Below are positions 26,983 to 35,963 of a DNA stretch of 64,000 nt, in pieces (the stretch's first letter is position 1; the number at the start of each line of letters is the position of its first letter). Origin of the DNA: Pseudomonas protegens (GTDB lineage: Bacteria; Pseudomonadota; Gammaproteobacteria; Pseudomonadales; Pseudomonadaceae). The position numbers were made by a program, and so were the translations under genes. Location: NCBI RefSeq assembly GCF_003363755.1, contig NZ_CP031396.1:4161001-4225000 (forward strand), written 5' to 3'. The notes under the pieces were generated by a model. The model was given only the letters and a program-made list of their open reading frames with translations. It did no database searches and was not told the origin of the DNA.

Positions 26983-28917
26983 GTGTCGGCCGTTCTCTCA
27001 CTGTTACAAAGCCGTTTACTGCGGCCTGTGTTCGTTACTCTCGGTATCGCCCTTTTGGTGCAGGTAGTGCTCGCCGTTGCCCTGACTCGGAGCACGGTAA
27101 CTGCCCTGGAGGCCGATCTGGCTGCGCGTTTGGGTGTTGATAGCCAGAAGTTGTCTGGCGAACTCGAGCAGGCGGGCAAGGAAGTCACTTCCAGTCTGGA
27201 AAGCCTGTCCAGCAGTACGCGTCAGCGTCTGACGGCGGGGCTGTCTTCGCGTCTAAAGGAGGAGCAGGTCCAACTGCGCGCAGCGCTGGAGAAGGATCTT
27301 AAGGACTCCGCCAATGATATGGCCCAGTTGCTGGCCTCTGTGGCGCCTCGTGCCATGTGGGACAGTGATGTGCCGACTCTGTCCGAGTTCGCACGGCGTG
27401 CCCAGCGTAACCCCAACGTACTGTTCGTGGTCTATGACGATGCTGCAGGTGAGCATCTGACTCGCTATCTGAATCGTGAGAATCCGATCAACAAGGCCCT
27501 GCTGGAAAAGGGCAAGGGCGATCGGGCCTTGGACAAGGTTCTGGATGCCGCCAAGAACGATCCTTCTGTCTACTACCTTGAGGCGTCGATCAATCCTAAT
27601 GGAGTGGAAATCGGCAAGGTGCTGATGGGGGTGTCCACAGCCTCGGTAGAGGCAGATATCGCCGCCCTGGATCAGCGCTTCGGGGCATTGATCGCCAGCA
27701 GTGACCAGTTGGTTGGCGACAGTCTCAAGGGAGCCTCCGCCGACAGTTCGGCGGCCATGCGCTCGCGCTTGCAATCGGCTCAGGCCACTGCCGCGCAGAT
27801 GCAGGCCAATACCGCAAGCACGGTGCAGGAGGCTGCGGCCACCTTGCGCTGGCAGATCGGTGTTGGCCTGGCGCTGGTGGGTTTGGCCCTGCTGCTGTTG
27901 CTGGCGGTAGTGTTGGGGCGGCGAGTGGTGAACAAACTGCATCTGTTGATCACGGCTCTCAACGATCTGGCAGCAGGCGAAGGGGATCTGACCAAGCGCG
28001 TGCCTCTCAACAGCAATGATGAGATCGGTGATATGGCCTCGGCGGTGAATCGCTTTGTGGATAAGTTGCAGCCCATTGTGCGTGAAGCGGGCGATGTGGC
28101 GCAGCGTACCGGTGTGGAGATTGGGGCTATGAGCCTGCGCAATGCTGGGGCGGATGCAGCGGCTGAGGCGCAGCGTGACGAAGTGGCCGAAAGCTTGCGG
28201 GCGCTATCGCAGATGGCTGATGAGGCCCAGGCGGAAAGCCAGGCGATGCAGGCGGCGCTGCAGCAGGTGGTGGAGATCCGTCAGGCCACTGACGAGAACA
28301 CCCGCACTTCGGAGCAGGTTGGCAGTCTGATCGAAGCCCTGGCCGGGCAGGTGGATACCGGGGCCAAGGTGATCGAGCGCCTGGCTCAGCAGAGCGAGCA
28401 GATCGAGGTGGTGCTGACGGTGATTCATGGCATTGCCGAACAGACCAACCTGCTGGCGCTGAATGCGGCGATCGAAGCAGCGCGCGCCGGTGAAACCGGG
28501 CGCGGGTTTGCCGTGGTGGCGGATGAGGTGCGAGCCCTGGCCAGCAAGACCCAGAGTTCCACGGGCGATATCCAGGCCCATATCGGCGCGTTGCAACAGG
28601 GCGCGCGGGAGGCGGTGGCGGCTATTGGCCAGGCCGGCCGTCAGGCCAGTGAGGGGTTGCTGGTGCTGCGTGACAGTGTCCGCCTGCAGCAGACGGTGCA
28701 GTCTTCGGTCGAACAAGTGCATGCCGCGATTGGCTTGGCCACCCAGGCTGCGGCGCATCAGGCTCAGGGCGCGCAAGCGGTGCGGGGGCGGGTGGAAACC
28801 ATTCATGCCCAGGCCGAGCGAGCGGCTCAGGCTGTGGTGGAGACCACCGCCAGCGGCAAGGTACTGGACAGCCTGGCGGCGCAGCTCAAGGCCAGTCTGG
28901 GGCAGTTCCGCGCTTGA
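26983..28917 (+). CDS. methyl-accepting chemotaxis protein
   Basis: A transmembrane chemoreceptor that would signal to CheA/CheW. Layout: membrane helix at about 15-40, a periplasmic sensor of about 250 residues rich in helices, and a second helix (WQIGVGLALVGLALLLLLAV). A HAMP domain follows (LNDLAAGEGDLTKRVPLNSN), then the signalling hairpin with IAEQTNLLALNAAIEAARAG and GFAVVADEVRALA. GTG 26983 has GAGGGA at ideal spacing and gives 644 residues; ATG 26956 would add nine. The ligand is unknown. No C-terminal receptor-methylation pentapeptide is seen. Confidence 0.9.
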   Translation: MSAVLSLLQSRLLRPVFVTLGIALLVQVVLAVALTRSTVTALEADLAARLGVDSQKLSGELEQAGKEVTSSLESLSSSTRQRLTAGLSSRLKEEQVQLRAALEKDLKDSANDMAQLLASVAPRAMWDSDVPTLSEFARRAQRNPNVLFVVYDDAAGEHLTRYLNRENPINKALLEKGKGDRALDKVLDAAKNDPSVYYLEASINPNGVEIGKVLMGVSTASVEADIAALDQRFGALIASSDQLVGDSLKGASADSSAAMRSRLQSAQATAAQMQANTASTVQEAAATLRWQIGVGLALVGLALLLLLAVVLGRRVVNKLHLLITALNDLAAGEGDLTKRVPLNSNDEIGDMASAVNRFVDKLQPIVREAGDVAQRTGVEIGAMSLRNAGADAAAEAQRDEVAESLRALSQMADEAQAESQAMQAALQQVVEIRQATDENTRTSEQVGSLIEALAGQVDTGAKVIERLAQQSEQIEVVLTVIHGIAEQTNLLALNAAIEAARAGETGRGFAVVADEVRALASKTQSSTGDIQAHIGALQQGAREAVAAIGQAGRQASEGLLVLRDSVRLQQTVQSSVEQVHAAIGLATQAAAHQAQGAQAVRGRVETIHAQAERAAQAVVETTASGKVLDSLAAQLKASLGQFRA

Positions 28918-28920
28918 TCT

Positions 28921-28975
28921 TTCGCTGGCCGGCTGGCTCCTGCGTCACTTTGTAGGAGCCGGCGTGCCGGCGAAG
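28921..28975. repeat. REP pair (inverted)
   Basis: Two REP palindromes face each other (TTCGCTGGCCGGCTGGCTCC and GTAGGAGCCGGCGTGCCGGC) between the convergent chemoreceptor and permease genes. The pair can form a large hairpin and may end both transcripts. Confidence 0.75.
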
Positions 28976-28981
28976 CACTTC

Positions 28982-30547
28982 TCAACGGCTCAGATACATC
29001 CGCGTCGTCAGCAGGTACACCGGCAGCCCAGACACCAGAATCAGCAGTGCTGCATAAGGTGCCGCGGCCGCAAACTCCACATTCGCGGTATGGGCCCAGA
29101 CCTCTGTGGCCAGGGTATTCAGCCCGGTCGGGCTGAGCAGCAAGGTTGCAGTCAGCTCTTTCATCGCATCCAGAAACACCAGGGCGAAGGCTGCGCCCAG
29201 TGCTGGAAAGATGATCGGCAACGTTACCCGGCAAAAAGCACTGAATGGCGATGCTCCCAGGGTTCTTGCCGCTTCTTCCAGTTGCGGCGCGGCCTTGTTC
29301 AGGGCGGTGCGGATGGGCGCCTGTGCCAGGGGCAGGAACAGCAGGGCATAGGCGATCAGTAACAGCGCCGAGGTTTGATACAGCACCGGCACATAGTGCA
29401 GGGCGAAGTACACCAGCGTCAGGGCGATCACCAGGCCGGGCAGGGCATGCAACAGGTAGGGCAGACGCTCGGCCCAGATGGCCAGTCGTCCCTTGTGACG
29501 CACCACTAGCAGTCCCACAGGAACCGCCAGCGCCAGGCACAGGGCGGCGCCGCCCAGGGACAGTGCCAGGGAGGAAAGCAGTGCTTCGCCGATGGCTGCG
29601 ACCGGGAAAGCGGCCGATGAACCCATGGCCAGCCAGTAGGCAAGCATGCCCAGGGGAACGCCGCTGCCAATCAAGGCCAGTAGCAGGCAGTAGATTTGTC
29701 CGCCTGCGGACCAGCGTCCCAGGCGTACCTGTTCTGCATGTCGCGCTGCACCTTGGCCGGTGCGTACGTGACGCCCCTTGCCACGAACCCGCAGCTCTAG
29801 ACCCAGCAGTATCAGGCACAGCACCAGCAGTACCGCCGAGAGCATGGCTGCGTTGGCGTTGCTGAACTCCAGCTCGAATTGCTGATAGATCGCCGTGGTG
29901 AAGGTTTGCAGGCCGATGATCGACAGGGCGCCGAATTCCACCAGCATGTGCAGGGCAATCAACAGGGCTCCTGCCAGTAACGATGGCCAGAGCAGGGGCA
30001 GGGTGATCTTGAAGAACACGCCCCAGCGATTTTGCCCAAGGGTGCGTGCGGACTCCTCGAGGGAGGGGTCAAGATTGCGTAGGGTGGCTGCCACTGGCAG
30101 GAACACTAGGGGGTATTTGGACAGGGTCATCACCAGGATCGCACCGCCCAGTCCTTCGAATCCGGCGCTCAGGGACACCCAGGTGAAGCTGCTGATGAAG
30201 GCCGGTACGGCGAAGGGCAGGCACAGCACTACGCCCCAGATCCGTCGTCCTGGCAGATCGCTGCGCTCCAGCAGCCAAGCCAGGGATAGGCCGATCATTG
30301 CGCAGGCGATGGTGACTCCCAGCATCAGTAGCAAGGTGTTGCTTAGCAGGCGGAATACATAAGGGCGCCACAGCAGGTGCAGCGCTTCGGCCCAGCCGGC
30401 TTGCCAGGCCTTGAGCCCGACATACAGCAGAGGCAGCAGGCTCAGGCAAACCAGTAGCAATACCGGCAGCAGCAGCCAGATCGATGGTCGCTTGCGCCTC
30501 GGCACGTAAGGCGTGCGCGAGACGGGGGCGCAGAGTGGTGGACTCAT
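28982..30547 (-). CDS. hitB: ferric-iron type ABC transporter permease (HitB/FbpB family)
   Basis: The 521-residue inner-membrane protein consists of two fused permease domains, each with an ABC-permease EAA-like loop (EESARTLGQNRWGVFFKITLP and EEAARTLGASPFSAFCRVTLP). This is the usual FbpB/HitB layout. It overlaps hitA by one base on the minus strand. No ATP-binding subunit is adjacent, so it must borrow one encoded elsewhere. The iron substrate is inferred from the binding protein. Confidence 0.85.
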   Translation of the reverse strand: MSPPLCAPVSRTPYVPRRKRPSIWLLLPVLLLVCLSLLPLLYVGLKAWQAGWAEALHLLWRPYVFRLLSNTLLLMLGVTIACAMIGLSLAWLLERSDLPGRRIWGVVLCLPFAVPAFISSFTWVSLSAGFEGLGGAILVMTLSKYPLVFLPVAATLRNLDPSLEESARTLGQNRWGVFFKITLPLLWPSLLAGALLIALHMLVEFGALSIIGLQTFTTAIYQQFELEFSNANAAMLSAVLLVLCLILLGLELRVRGKGRHVRTGQGAARHAEQVRLGRWSAGGQIYCLLLALIGSGVPLGMLAYWLAMGSSAAFPVAAIGEALLSSLALSLGGAALCLALAVPVGLLVVRHKGRLAIWAERLPYLLHALPGLVIALTLVYFALHYVPVLYQTSALLLIAYALLFLPLAQAPIRTALNKAAPQLEEAARTLGASPFSAFCRVTLPIIFPALGAAFALVFLDAMKELTATLLLSPTGLNTLATEVWAHTANVEFAAAAPYAALLILVSGLPVYLLTTRMYLSR

Positions 30548-31572
30548 CAGTTCAGGCCGACGTCGCGTTCCAGGTCCAGTGCTTCCTCGGCATTTCCGAG
30601 GTCGGCCGGGGTGACTTTCGGAGCCTGCAGTTCACTGAATGGCTTGAGGCCGCGATCCGACTCCATGCCTTTATGCAGTGGGTACTCGGCGGTGGTCTGG
30701 GTGATCACCCGCTGACCCTCTTCGCTGGCCATATAGGCAAGGAGCTGTTGAGCTTCATTCGGGTGTTTGCTGGACTTGAGCACTGCGGCGCTGGAGACCG
30801 TGATCAGGCCGCCAACATCGCCGCCGGTGAAATAGTGCAGCTTCGAGTCCAGTTGACCTTTTTCCCGTTGCAGTGCGAACCAGTAGTAGTTGTTCACCAG
30901 GACGGTGGCCACTTCACCGTTTTCCACGGCCTTGAGGGCTACCATGTTATTGCTATAGACCTTGCCGAATGCCCGCAGGCCGGTCAGCCACTCTTCTGCT
31001 GCATCCATACCGTGCAATTTGATGATGGCCACGGCTTGTTCCTGGAAGGCGCCGCTGGTCGGTACGAAACCGACCTTGCCTTGCCATTGTGGCTGGGAGA
31101 ACTCCATCACCGACTTGGGCAGGTCTTTCTCATTGATCAGTTTCGGGTTGAAAGCCACCACTCGCACTCGAGCGGTGATGCCGATCCAGGTGCCGTTGCT
31201 GGCTACGTATTCCTTGGGCAGGACGGCCAGGGTCGCGGCATCGGTCTGGGCAAGCAGGCCTTGTTCGCCCAGTTTGTTCAGGGGCGGCGACTCTTCGGTG
31301 TAGATCACATCAGCGGGGGAGCGATCGCCTTCTTCGACGACCTGGCTGGCCAACTGATTGCTGCTGCCCTTGCGCACGTTGACGTGGATGCCGGTCTTGG
31401 CTTCGAAGGCCTTGGCAACGGCATCGCCGACTTCCTTGTGCTGGCCGTTATACAGGGTCAGGGAAACAGGATCGGCTGCTTGGGTGAGTGGAGATGCCAG
31501 GGTCAATCCCAGCAAAGTGATGGTCAAGCCACGCAGAAGGGATGTTGGAAGGAGGGTATTTCTGAACATCAT
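30547..31572 (-). CDS. hitA: periplasmic Fe(III)-binding protein (HitA/FbpA family)
   Basis: The substrate-binding protein feeds the adjacent permease. The 341-residue precursor has a signal peptide ending near SPLTQA, then SLTLYNGQHKEVGDAVAKAF. The tyrosine dyad in NNYYWF (residues 227-232) matches the ferric-ion ligands of FbpA. GAGGAAA lies before the ATG pair at 31572/31569. A 14-bp perfect palindrome stands 47 bases upstream. Some thiamine- or putrescine-type binders share the fold, but the tyrosine pair favours iron. Confidence 0.85.
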   Translation of the reverse strand: MMFRNTLLPTSLLRGLTITLLGLTLASPLTQAADPVSLTLYNGQHKEVGDAVAKAFEAKTGIHVNVRKGSSNQLASQVVEEGDRSPADVIYTEESPPLNKLGEQGLLAQTDAATLAVLPKEYVASNGTWIGITARVRVVAFNPKLINEKDLPKSVMEFSQPQWQGKVGFVPTSGAFQEQAVAIIKLHGMDAAEEWLTGLRAFGKVYSNNMVALKAVENGEVATVLVNNYYWFALQREKGQLDSKLHYFTGGDVGGLITVSSAAVLKSSKHPNEAQQLLAYMASEEGQRVITQTTAEYPLHKGMESDRGLKPFSELQAPKVTPADLGNAEEALDLERDVGLN

Positions 31573-31618
31573 TCGCAGGTTTCCTCACTGTAGTGCCGCA
31601 AAAACTTGTAACAATCAT

Positions 31619-31632
31619 AAACGATATCGTTT
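31619..31632. promoter_or_regulatory. palindrome upstream of hitAB
   Basis: AAACGATATCGTTT is a perfect 14-bp inverted repeat, 47 bases upstream of hitA. It is a candidate operator. It matches the 19-bp Fur consensus poorly. Confidence 0.4.
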
Positions 31633-31697
31633 CTCATGTGCGCTTTACGGGTACGACGGCGGGGCGATGAGGCGAGGGAATGCCTGGAGGCATAAAC

Positions 31698-31725
31698 GCA
31701 AAAACCCGCTTTCGCGGGTTTTTGG
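31698..31725 (-). terminator. terminator of the distal tRNA-Leu copy
   Basis: AAAACCCGC, TTTC loop, GCGGGTTTTT. On the minus strand it follows the tRNA at 31758. The same hairpin recurs at 31945. Confidence 0.8.
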
Positions 31726-31757
31726 GAGACTTGAAAGCGATGCTCTCAAGTTTGAAT

Positions 31758-31844
31758 TGGTGCCCAGAAGAAGACTCGAACTTCCACGACCTTGCGGTCA
31801 CCAGCACCTGAAGCTGGCGTGTCTACCAATTTCACCATCTGGGC
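31758..31844 (-). tRNA. tRNA-Leu(CAG), copy 2
   Basis: An 87-nt cloverleaf with acceptor GCCCAGA, anticodon loop TTCAGGT (anticodon CAG), long variable arm, T-loop GTTCGAGTC and an encoded CCA. It is identical in the mature part to the copy at 32010. Confidence 0.95.
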
Positions 31845-31877
31845 AGTATCGACGTCGTCGCCGTGTCGATGGAGCGC

Positions 31878-31906
31878 ACTATACGGACCGTGTTTTGATC
31901 TGTAAA
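31878..31906 (-). promoter_or_regulatory. sigma-70 promoter of tRNA-Leu copy 2
   Basis: On the minus strand: -35 TTTACA, 17-base spacer, -10 TATAGT, then a GC-rich discriminator (GCGC), typical of stringently controlled stable RNA. Confidence 0.7.
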
Positions 31907-31944
31907 CCCCTGTTTTGGTTTTATTAAATCAAACACTTAGAATG

Positions 31945-31971
31945 CAAAAACCCGCTTTCGCGGGTTTTTGT
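31945..31971 (-). terminator. terminator of the proximal tRNA-Leu copy
   Basis: AAAAACCCGC, TTTC loop, GCGGGTTTTTG, just after the tRNA at 32010 on the minus strand. Confidence 0.8.
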
Positions 31972-32009
31972 TTGAGTCTTGAAATTGATCTAATCTCAAG
32001 CTCTTGAAT

Positions 32010-32096
32010 TGGTGCCCAGAAGAAGACTCGAACTTCCACGACCTTGCGGTCACCAGCACCTGAAGCTGGCGTGTCTACCAATTTCACCATCTGGGC
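32010..32096 (-). tRNA. tRNA-Leu(CAG), copy 1
   Basis: An 87-nt leucine tRNA with anticodon CAG and encoded CCA. Each copy has its own promoter and terminator, giving a tandem repeat with a period of about 252 bp. Confidence 0.95.
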
Positions 32097-32130
32097 AGTA
32101 TCGCTGACGTCTCCGTCGTCGATGGCGCGC

Positions 32131-32159
32131 ACTATACGGAGGCTCTTTTAAGCTGTAAA
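32131..32159 (-). promoter_or_regulatory. sigma-70 promoter of tRNA-Leu copy 1
   Basis: On the minus strand: -35 TTTACA, 17-base spacer, -10 TATAGT, then discriminator GCGCGCC. Confidence 0.75.
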
Positions 32160-32322
32160 CCCCCGATTTCAAAAAAGTTTGAAAAAAGTCTCCGGTGGCA
32201 GGCGTGAGGATGTTTCTGAGGCGGCGATGAGGATTTTTCCAGCGTTGTCTGAGCCTGAAATTTCCCGTTTCAATACGCGTATGCCAAACTAACCCGCATA
32301 TAGACAAGGTGAAATTTATCTA

Positions 32323-34950
32323 ATGGCCGATTGGCAGTCCCTCGATCCCGAGGCCGCTCGTGAAGCGGAAAAATACGAAAACCCTATTCCTAGCCGCGAA
32401 CTCATCCTCCAGCACCTTGCTGATCGGGGTTCGCCTGCTAGTCGCGAGCAGTTGGTAGAAGAGTTCGGTCTGACCACAGAGGACCAACTTGAAGCTTTGC
32501 GCCGCCGCCTACGCGCCATGGAGCGCGACGCTCAACTGATCTACACCCGCCGCGGCACTTATGCGCCGGTGGACAAGCTCGACCTGATCCTCGGTCGTAT
32601 CAGCGGCCACCGCGACGGCTTCGGCTTTCTGGTGCCGGATGATGGCAGCGACGACCTGTTCATGAGCCCGGCGCAAATGCGCCTGGTATTCGATGGTGAC
32701 CGCGCCCTGGCCAGAGTTTCCGGCCTGGATCGTCGTGGTCGTCGCGAAGGCGTGATCGTCGAAGTGGTATCTCGTGCCCATGAAAGCATCGTGGGGCGTT
32801 ACTTTGAAGAGGGCGGTATCGGCTTTGTGGTAGCGGATAACCCGAAGATCCAGCAGGAAGTGCTGGTGACACCGGGGCGTAATGCCAATGCCAAGGTCGG
32901 TCAGTTCGTTGAAGTGAAGATTACTCACTGGCCGACGCCGCGCTTCCAGCCACAAGGCGACGTAGTTGAAGTGGTAGGCAACTACATGGCGCCGGGCATG
33001 GAAATCGACGTTGCCCTGCGCACCTACGATATTCCCCATGTCTGGCCCGAGGCCGTGCTCAAAGAGGCCGCCAAGCTCAAGCCGGAAGTGGAGGAGAAGG
33101 ACAAAGAGAAACGCATTGATCTGCGCGACCTGCCTTTTGTCACCATCGATGGTGAAGACGCTCGCGACTTCGACGACGCGGTGTTTTGCGAAGCCAAGCC
33201 CGGCAAGCTGCGCCTGTTCGGCGGCGGCTGGAAACTGTACGTGGCCATTGCCGACGTCTCCAGCTACGTGAAGATTGGTTCGGCTCTGGATGCTGAAGCC
33301 CAGGTGCGTGGCAACTCGGTGTATTTCCCCGAGCGGGTTATCCCGATGCTGCCTGAGCAGCTTTCCAATGGCCTGTGCTCGCTGAACCCGAAAGTTGATC
33401 GCCTGGCCATGGTTTGTGAGATGACCATCTCCAAGTCCGGCGAAATGACCGATTACCAGTTCTATGAAGCGGTGATCCACTCCAAGGCGCGACTGACCTA
33501 CAACAAGGTCAGCACCATGCTCGAGCAGCCGAAAACCACCGAAGCCAAGCAACTGCGCGGTGAGTACGCGGATGTCGTACCGCACCTTAAGCAATTGTAT
33601 GCGCTGTACAAGGTCCTGCTCGGTGCTCGTCATACCCGTGGCGCCATCGACTTTGAAACCCAGGAAACCCGGATCATCTTCGGTTCCGAGCGCAAGATCG
33701 CCGAAATTCGTCCAACCACGCGCAACGATGCTCACAAACTGATTGAGGAATGCATGCTGGCGGCCAACGTGGCCACCGCCGAGTTCCTCAAGAAGCACGA
33801 GATTCCGGCCCTGTACCGGGTGCACGACGGTCCGCCGCCGGAGCGTCTGGAGAAGCTGCGTGCCTTCCTTGGCGAGCTGGGCCTGTCCCTGCATAAAGGC
33901 AAGGATGGTCCTACGCCGAAGGACTACCAGGCGCTGCTGGAAACCATCAAGGATCGTCCGGATTACCACCTGATCCAGACCGTGATGCTGCGCTCGCTGA
34001 GCCAGGCGGTGTACAGCGCTGATAATCAGGGCCACTTCGGCCTGAATTACGAAGCCTATACCCACTTCACTTCGCCGATCCGTCGTTACCCGGACCTGCT
34101 GACCCATCGGGCCATTCGCAGTGTCATCCACTCCAAGCAAGACACGCCGCACGTGCGTCGAGCCGGAGCGATGAGTATTCCGAAAGCGCGTATCTATCCG
34201 TACGACGAGGCCATCCTCGAGCAGCTCGGTGAGCAGTGCTCGATGAGTGAGCGTCGCGCCGACGAAGCCACTCGTGACGTGGTGAACTGGCTCAAGTGCG
34301 AGTTCATGAAGGATCGCGTCGGCGAATCCTTCCCTGGCGTGATCACCGCGGTCACCGGTTTTGGTCTGTTCGTCGAACTCACCGATATCTACGTCGAAGG
34401 CCTGGTGCATGTCACTGCGCTGCCAGGTGACTACTACCACTTCGATCCTGTGCATCACCGCTTGGCGGGCGAGCGCACCGGTCGCAGCTTCCGCTTGGGT
34501 GACACCGTGGAAGTGCGGGTCATGCGCGTAGATCTGGACGAGCGCAAAATCGATTTCGAGATGGCCGAAAAGACCATTGCTGCACCTATTGGGCGTAAAA
34601 AACGGGGTGCTGCGGACGTGCCGGCGAGCAAGGCAGTCGAAGAGCCAGCTCCAGCGAAGGCGGGGCGTCGCAGCTCTGCCAAGGAGAAAGCGGTCGAGGC
34701 TTACCGTCCGAGCGATGCGGCGGCAAAAAACGCCGAAGTACGCAAAAGTCGTGAAATGAAACAGGCGCTGCTGGCGGGAGCCAAAGGCGGTGGTAAAGCG
34801 GCGTCTGGGGGAAAGTCCGGCAAATCGGCTCCGGCCAGAGACAGCGACCGGCCAGCCAAACCGAGCAAACATCGTAAGGGTCCGCCCAAGGCGGGCTCCG
34901 CTTCCGGCGCGAAAAGCGGCGGCGCGCGCAAACCTAAGGCCAAGTCATGA
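32323..34950 (+). CDS. rnr: ribonuclease R
   Basis: RNase R is a processive 3'-5' exonuclease that degrades structured RNA and takes part in rRNA quality control. The 875-residue protein has an N-terminal winged-helix region, cold-shock domains from about residue 85, and an RNB catalytic domain with DARDFDDAV (about residue 280) and SPIRRYPDLLTHR. An S1 domain lies at about 660-735 (FPGVITAVTGFGLFVEL). A basic Lys/Ala/Gly tail of about 120 residues closes it. The ribosome-binding site is weak. rlmB starts inside the last codons (ATGA overlap). Confidence 0.95.
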   Translation: MADWQSLDPEAAREAEKYENPIPSRELILQHLADRGSPASREQLVEEFGLTTEDQLEALRRRLRAMERDAQLIYTRRGTYAPVDKLDLILGRISGHRDGFGFLVPDDGSDDLFMSPAQMRLVFDGDRALARVSGLDRRGRREGVIVEVVSRAHESIVGRYFEEGGIGFVVADNPKIQQEVLVTPGRNANAKVGQFVEVKITHWPTPRFQPQGDVVEVVGNYMAPGMEIDVALRTYDIPHVWPEAVLKEAAKLKPEVEEKDKEKRIDLRDLPFVTIDGEDARDFDDAVFCEAKPGKLRLFGGGWKLYVAIADVSSYVKIGSALDAEAQVRGNSVYFPERVIPMLPEQLSNGLCSLNPKVDRLAMVCEMTISKSGEMTDYQFYEAVIHSKARLTYNKVSTMLEQPKTTEAKQLRGEYADVVPHLKQLYALYKVLLGARHTRGAIDFETQETRIIFGSERKIAEIRPTTRNDAHKLIEECMLAANVATAEFLKKHEIPALYRVHDGPPPERLEKLRAFLGELGLSLHKGKDGPTPKDYQALLETIKDRPDYHLIQTVMLRSLSQAVYSADNQGHFGLNYEAYTHFTSPIRRYPDLLTHRAIRSVIHSKQDTPHVRRAGAMSIPKARIYPYDEAILEQLGEQCSMSERRADEATRDVVNWLKCEFMKDRVGESFPGVITAVTGFGLFVELTDIYVEGLVHVTALPGDYYHFDPVHHRLAGERTGRSFRLGDTVEVRVMRVDLDERKIDFEMAEKTIAAPIGRKKRGAADVPASKAVEEPAPAKAGRRSSAKEKAVEAYRPSDAAAKNAEVRKSREMKQALLAGAKGGGKAASGGKSGKSAPARDSDRPAKPSKHRKGPPKAGSASGAKSGGARKPKAKS

Positions 34951-35714
34951 GTCAGTTGGAAAAGATCTACGGCGTGCATGCTGTAGAAGCGTTGCTGCGT
35001 CACCATCCCAAGCGGGTCAAGCAGATCTGGTTGGCTGAAGGGCGCAGTGACCCACGGGTTCAGGTGCTGGTTGATCTGGCTGCGCAGAACCGTGTGTCGG
35101 TCGGCCAGGCCGAGCGTCGTGAGATGGACGCCTGGGTTGAAGGCGTGCATCAGGGGGTGGTGGCGGAAGTCAGCCCAAGCCAGGTGTGGGGCGAAGCCAT
35201 GCTCGACGAGCTGCTGGATCGCACCGAGGGCGCGCCACTGTTGCTGGTGTTGGATGGTGTGACCGATCCGCACAACCTTGGCGCCTGCCTGCGTACCGCC
35301 GATGCGGCGGGTGCCCTGGCGGTGCTGGTGCCCAAGGACAAGTCGGCCACTCTGACCCCGACTGTACGCAAGGTGGCTTGCGGTGCTGCCGAAGTGATTC
35401 CGCTGGTGGCGGTGACCAATCTGGCCCGTACCCTGGAAAAGCTTCAGCAGCGCGGCCTGTGGATCGTCGGTACCGCCGGCGAGGCCGAGCAGGAGTTGTA
35501 CGATCAGGATCTGACCGGCCCGACCATCATCATCATGGGGGCCGAAGGCAAGGGCATGCGTCGCCTGACTCGCGAGCACTGCGACTATCTGGTGCGCCTG
35601 CCAATGGCCGGCAGCGTCAGCAGCCTCAACGTCTCCGTGGCCACGGGCGTCTGCCTGTTCGAAGCCATGCGCCAGCGCGGCGCCAAGGCCAAGGCCGTCG
35701 CCAAAAAAGCCTGA
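34947..35714 (+). CDS. rlmB: 23S rRNA (guanosine-2'-O)-methyltransferase RlmB
   Basis: RlmB methylates the 2'-OH of G2251 in the 23S rRNA P-loop. It is a 255-residue SPOUT enzyme: an N-terminal substrate-binding domain (YGVHAVEALLRHHP) followed by the knotted domain with LDGVTDPHNLGACLRTADAA, MGAEGKGM and SVSSLNVSVATG. Overlap with rnr by 4 bases indicates co-translation. Confidence 0.96.
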   Translation: MSQLEKIYGVHAVEALLRHHPKRVKQIWLAEGRSDPRVQVLVDLAAQNRVSVGQAERREMDAWVEGVHQGVVAEVSPSQVWGEAMLDELLDRTEGAPLLLVLDGVTDPHNLGACLRTADAAGALAVLVPKDKSATLTPTVRKVACGAAEVIPLVAVTNLARTLEKLQQRGLWIVGTAGEAEQELYDQDLTGPTIIIMGAEGKGMRRLTREHCDYLVRLPMAGSVSSLNVSVATGVCLFEAMRQRGAKAKAVAKKA

Positions 35715-35722
35715 TCTATCCC

Positions 35723-35786
35723 GTAGGAGCCGGCTTGCCGGCGAACCACGCCCTGCCGTCCATTGCCGGCTCGTTGGCTCCTGCAG
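35723..35786. repeat. REP pair (inverted)
   Basis: GTAGGAGCCGGCTTGCCGGC is followed 18 bases later by a degenerate reverse copy (GCCGGCTCGTTGGCTCCTG), directly after rlmB. Confidence 0.75.
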
Positions 35787-35814
35787 GTGATTGTTCAAAT
35801 AATCACCAATTGCC

Positions 35815-35843
35815 TTGCGCCGCTGTTCCCCCTTCTCTACAAT
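35815..35843 (+). promoter_or_regulatory. candidate promoter of rpsF-rpsR-rplI
   Basis: TTGCGC, a 17-base spacer and TACAAT lie about 120 bases upstream of rpsF, leaving a long leader where ribosomal-protein feedback could act. Confidence 0.5.
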
Positions 35844-35963
35844 TGCGCCCCTTGCCGTGACGGCAGGCGCATATGTGCCTACTAACAGGCAAGACACACC
35901 AGTGTCATTCACTCCTTGTCTGACCGCTTATAGGCGGCAGGCTACAACCCGTAAGGAGCATTC

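Noticed and set aside
31619..31632. Fur box before hitAB
   Set aside because: The palindrome lacks the GATAAT hexamers and has the wrong centre; alignment gives few matches.
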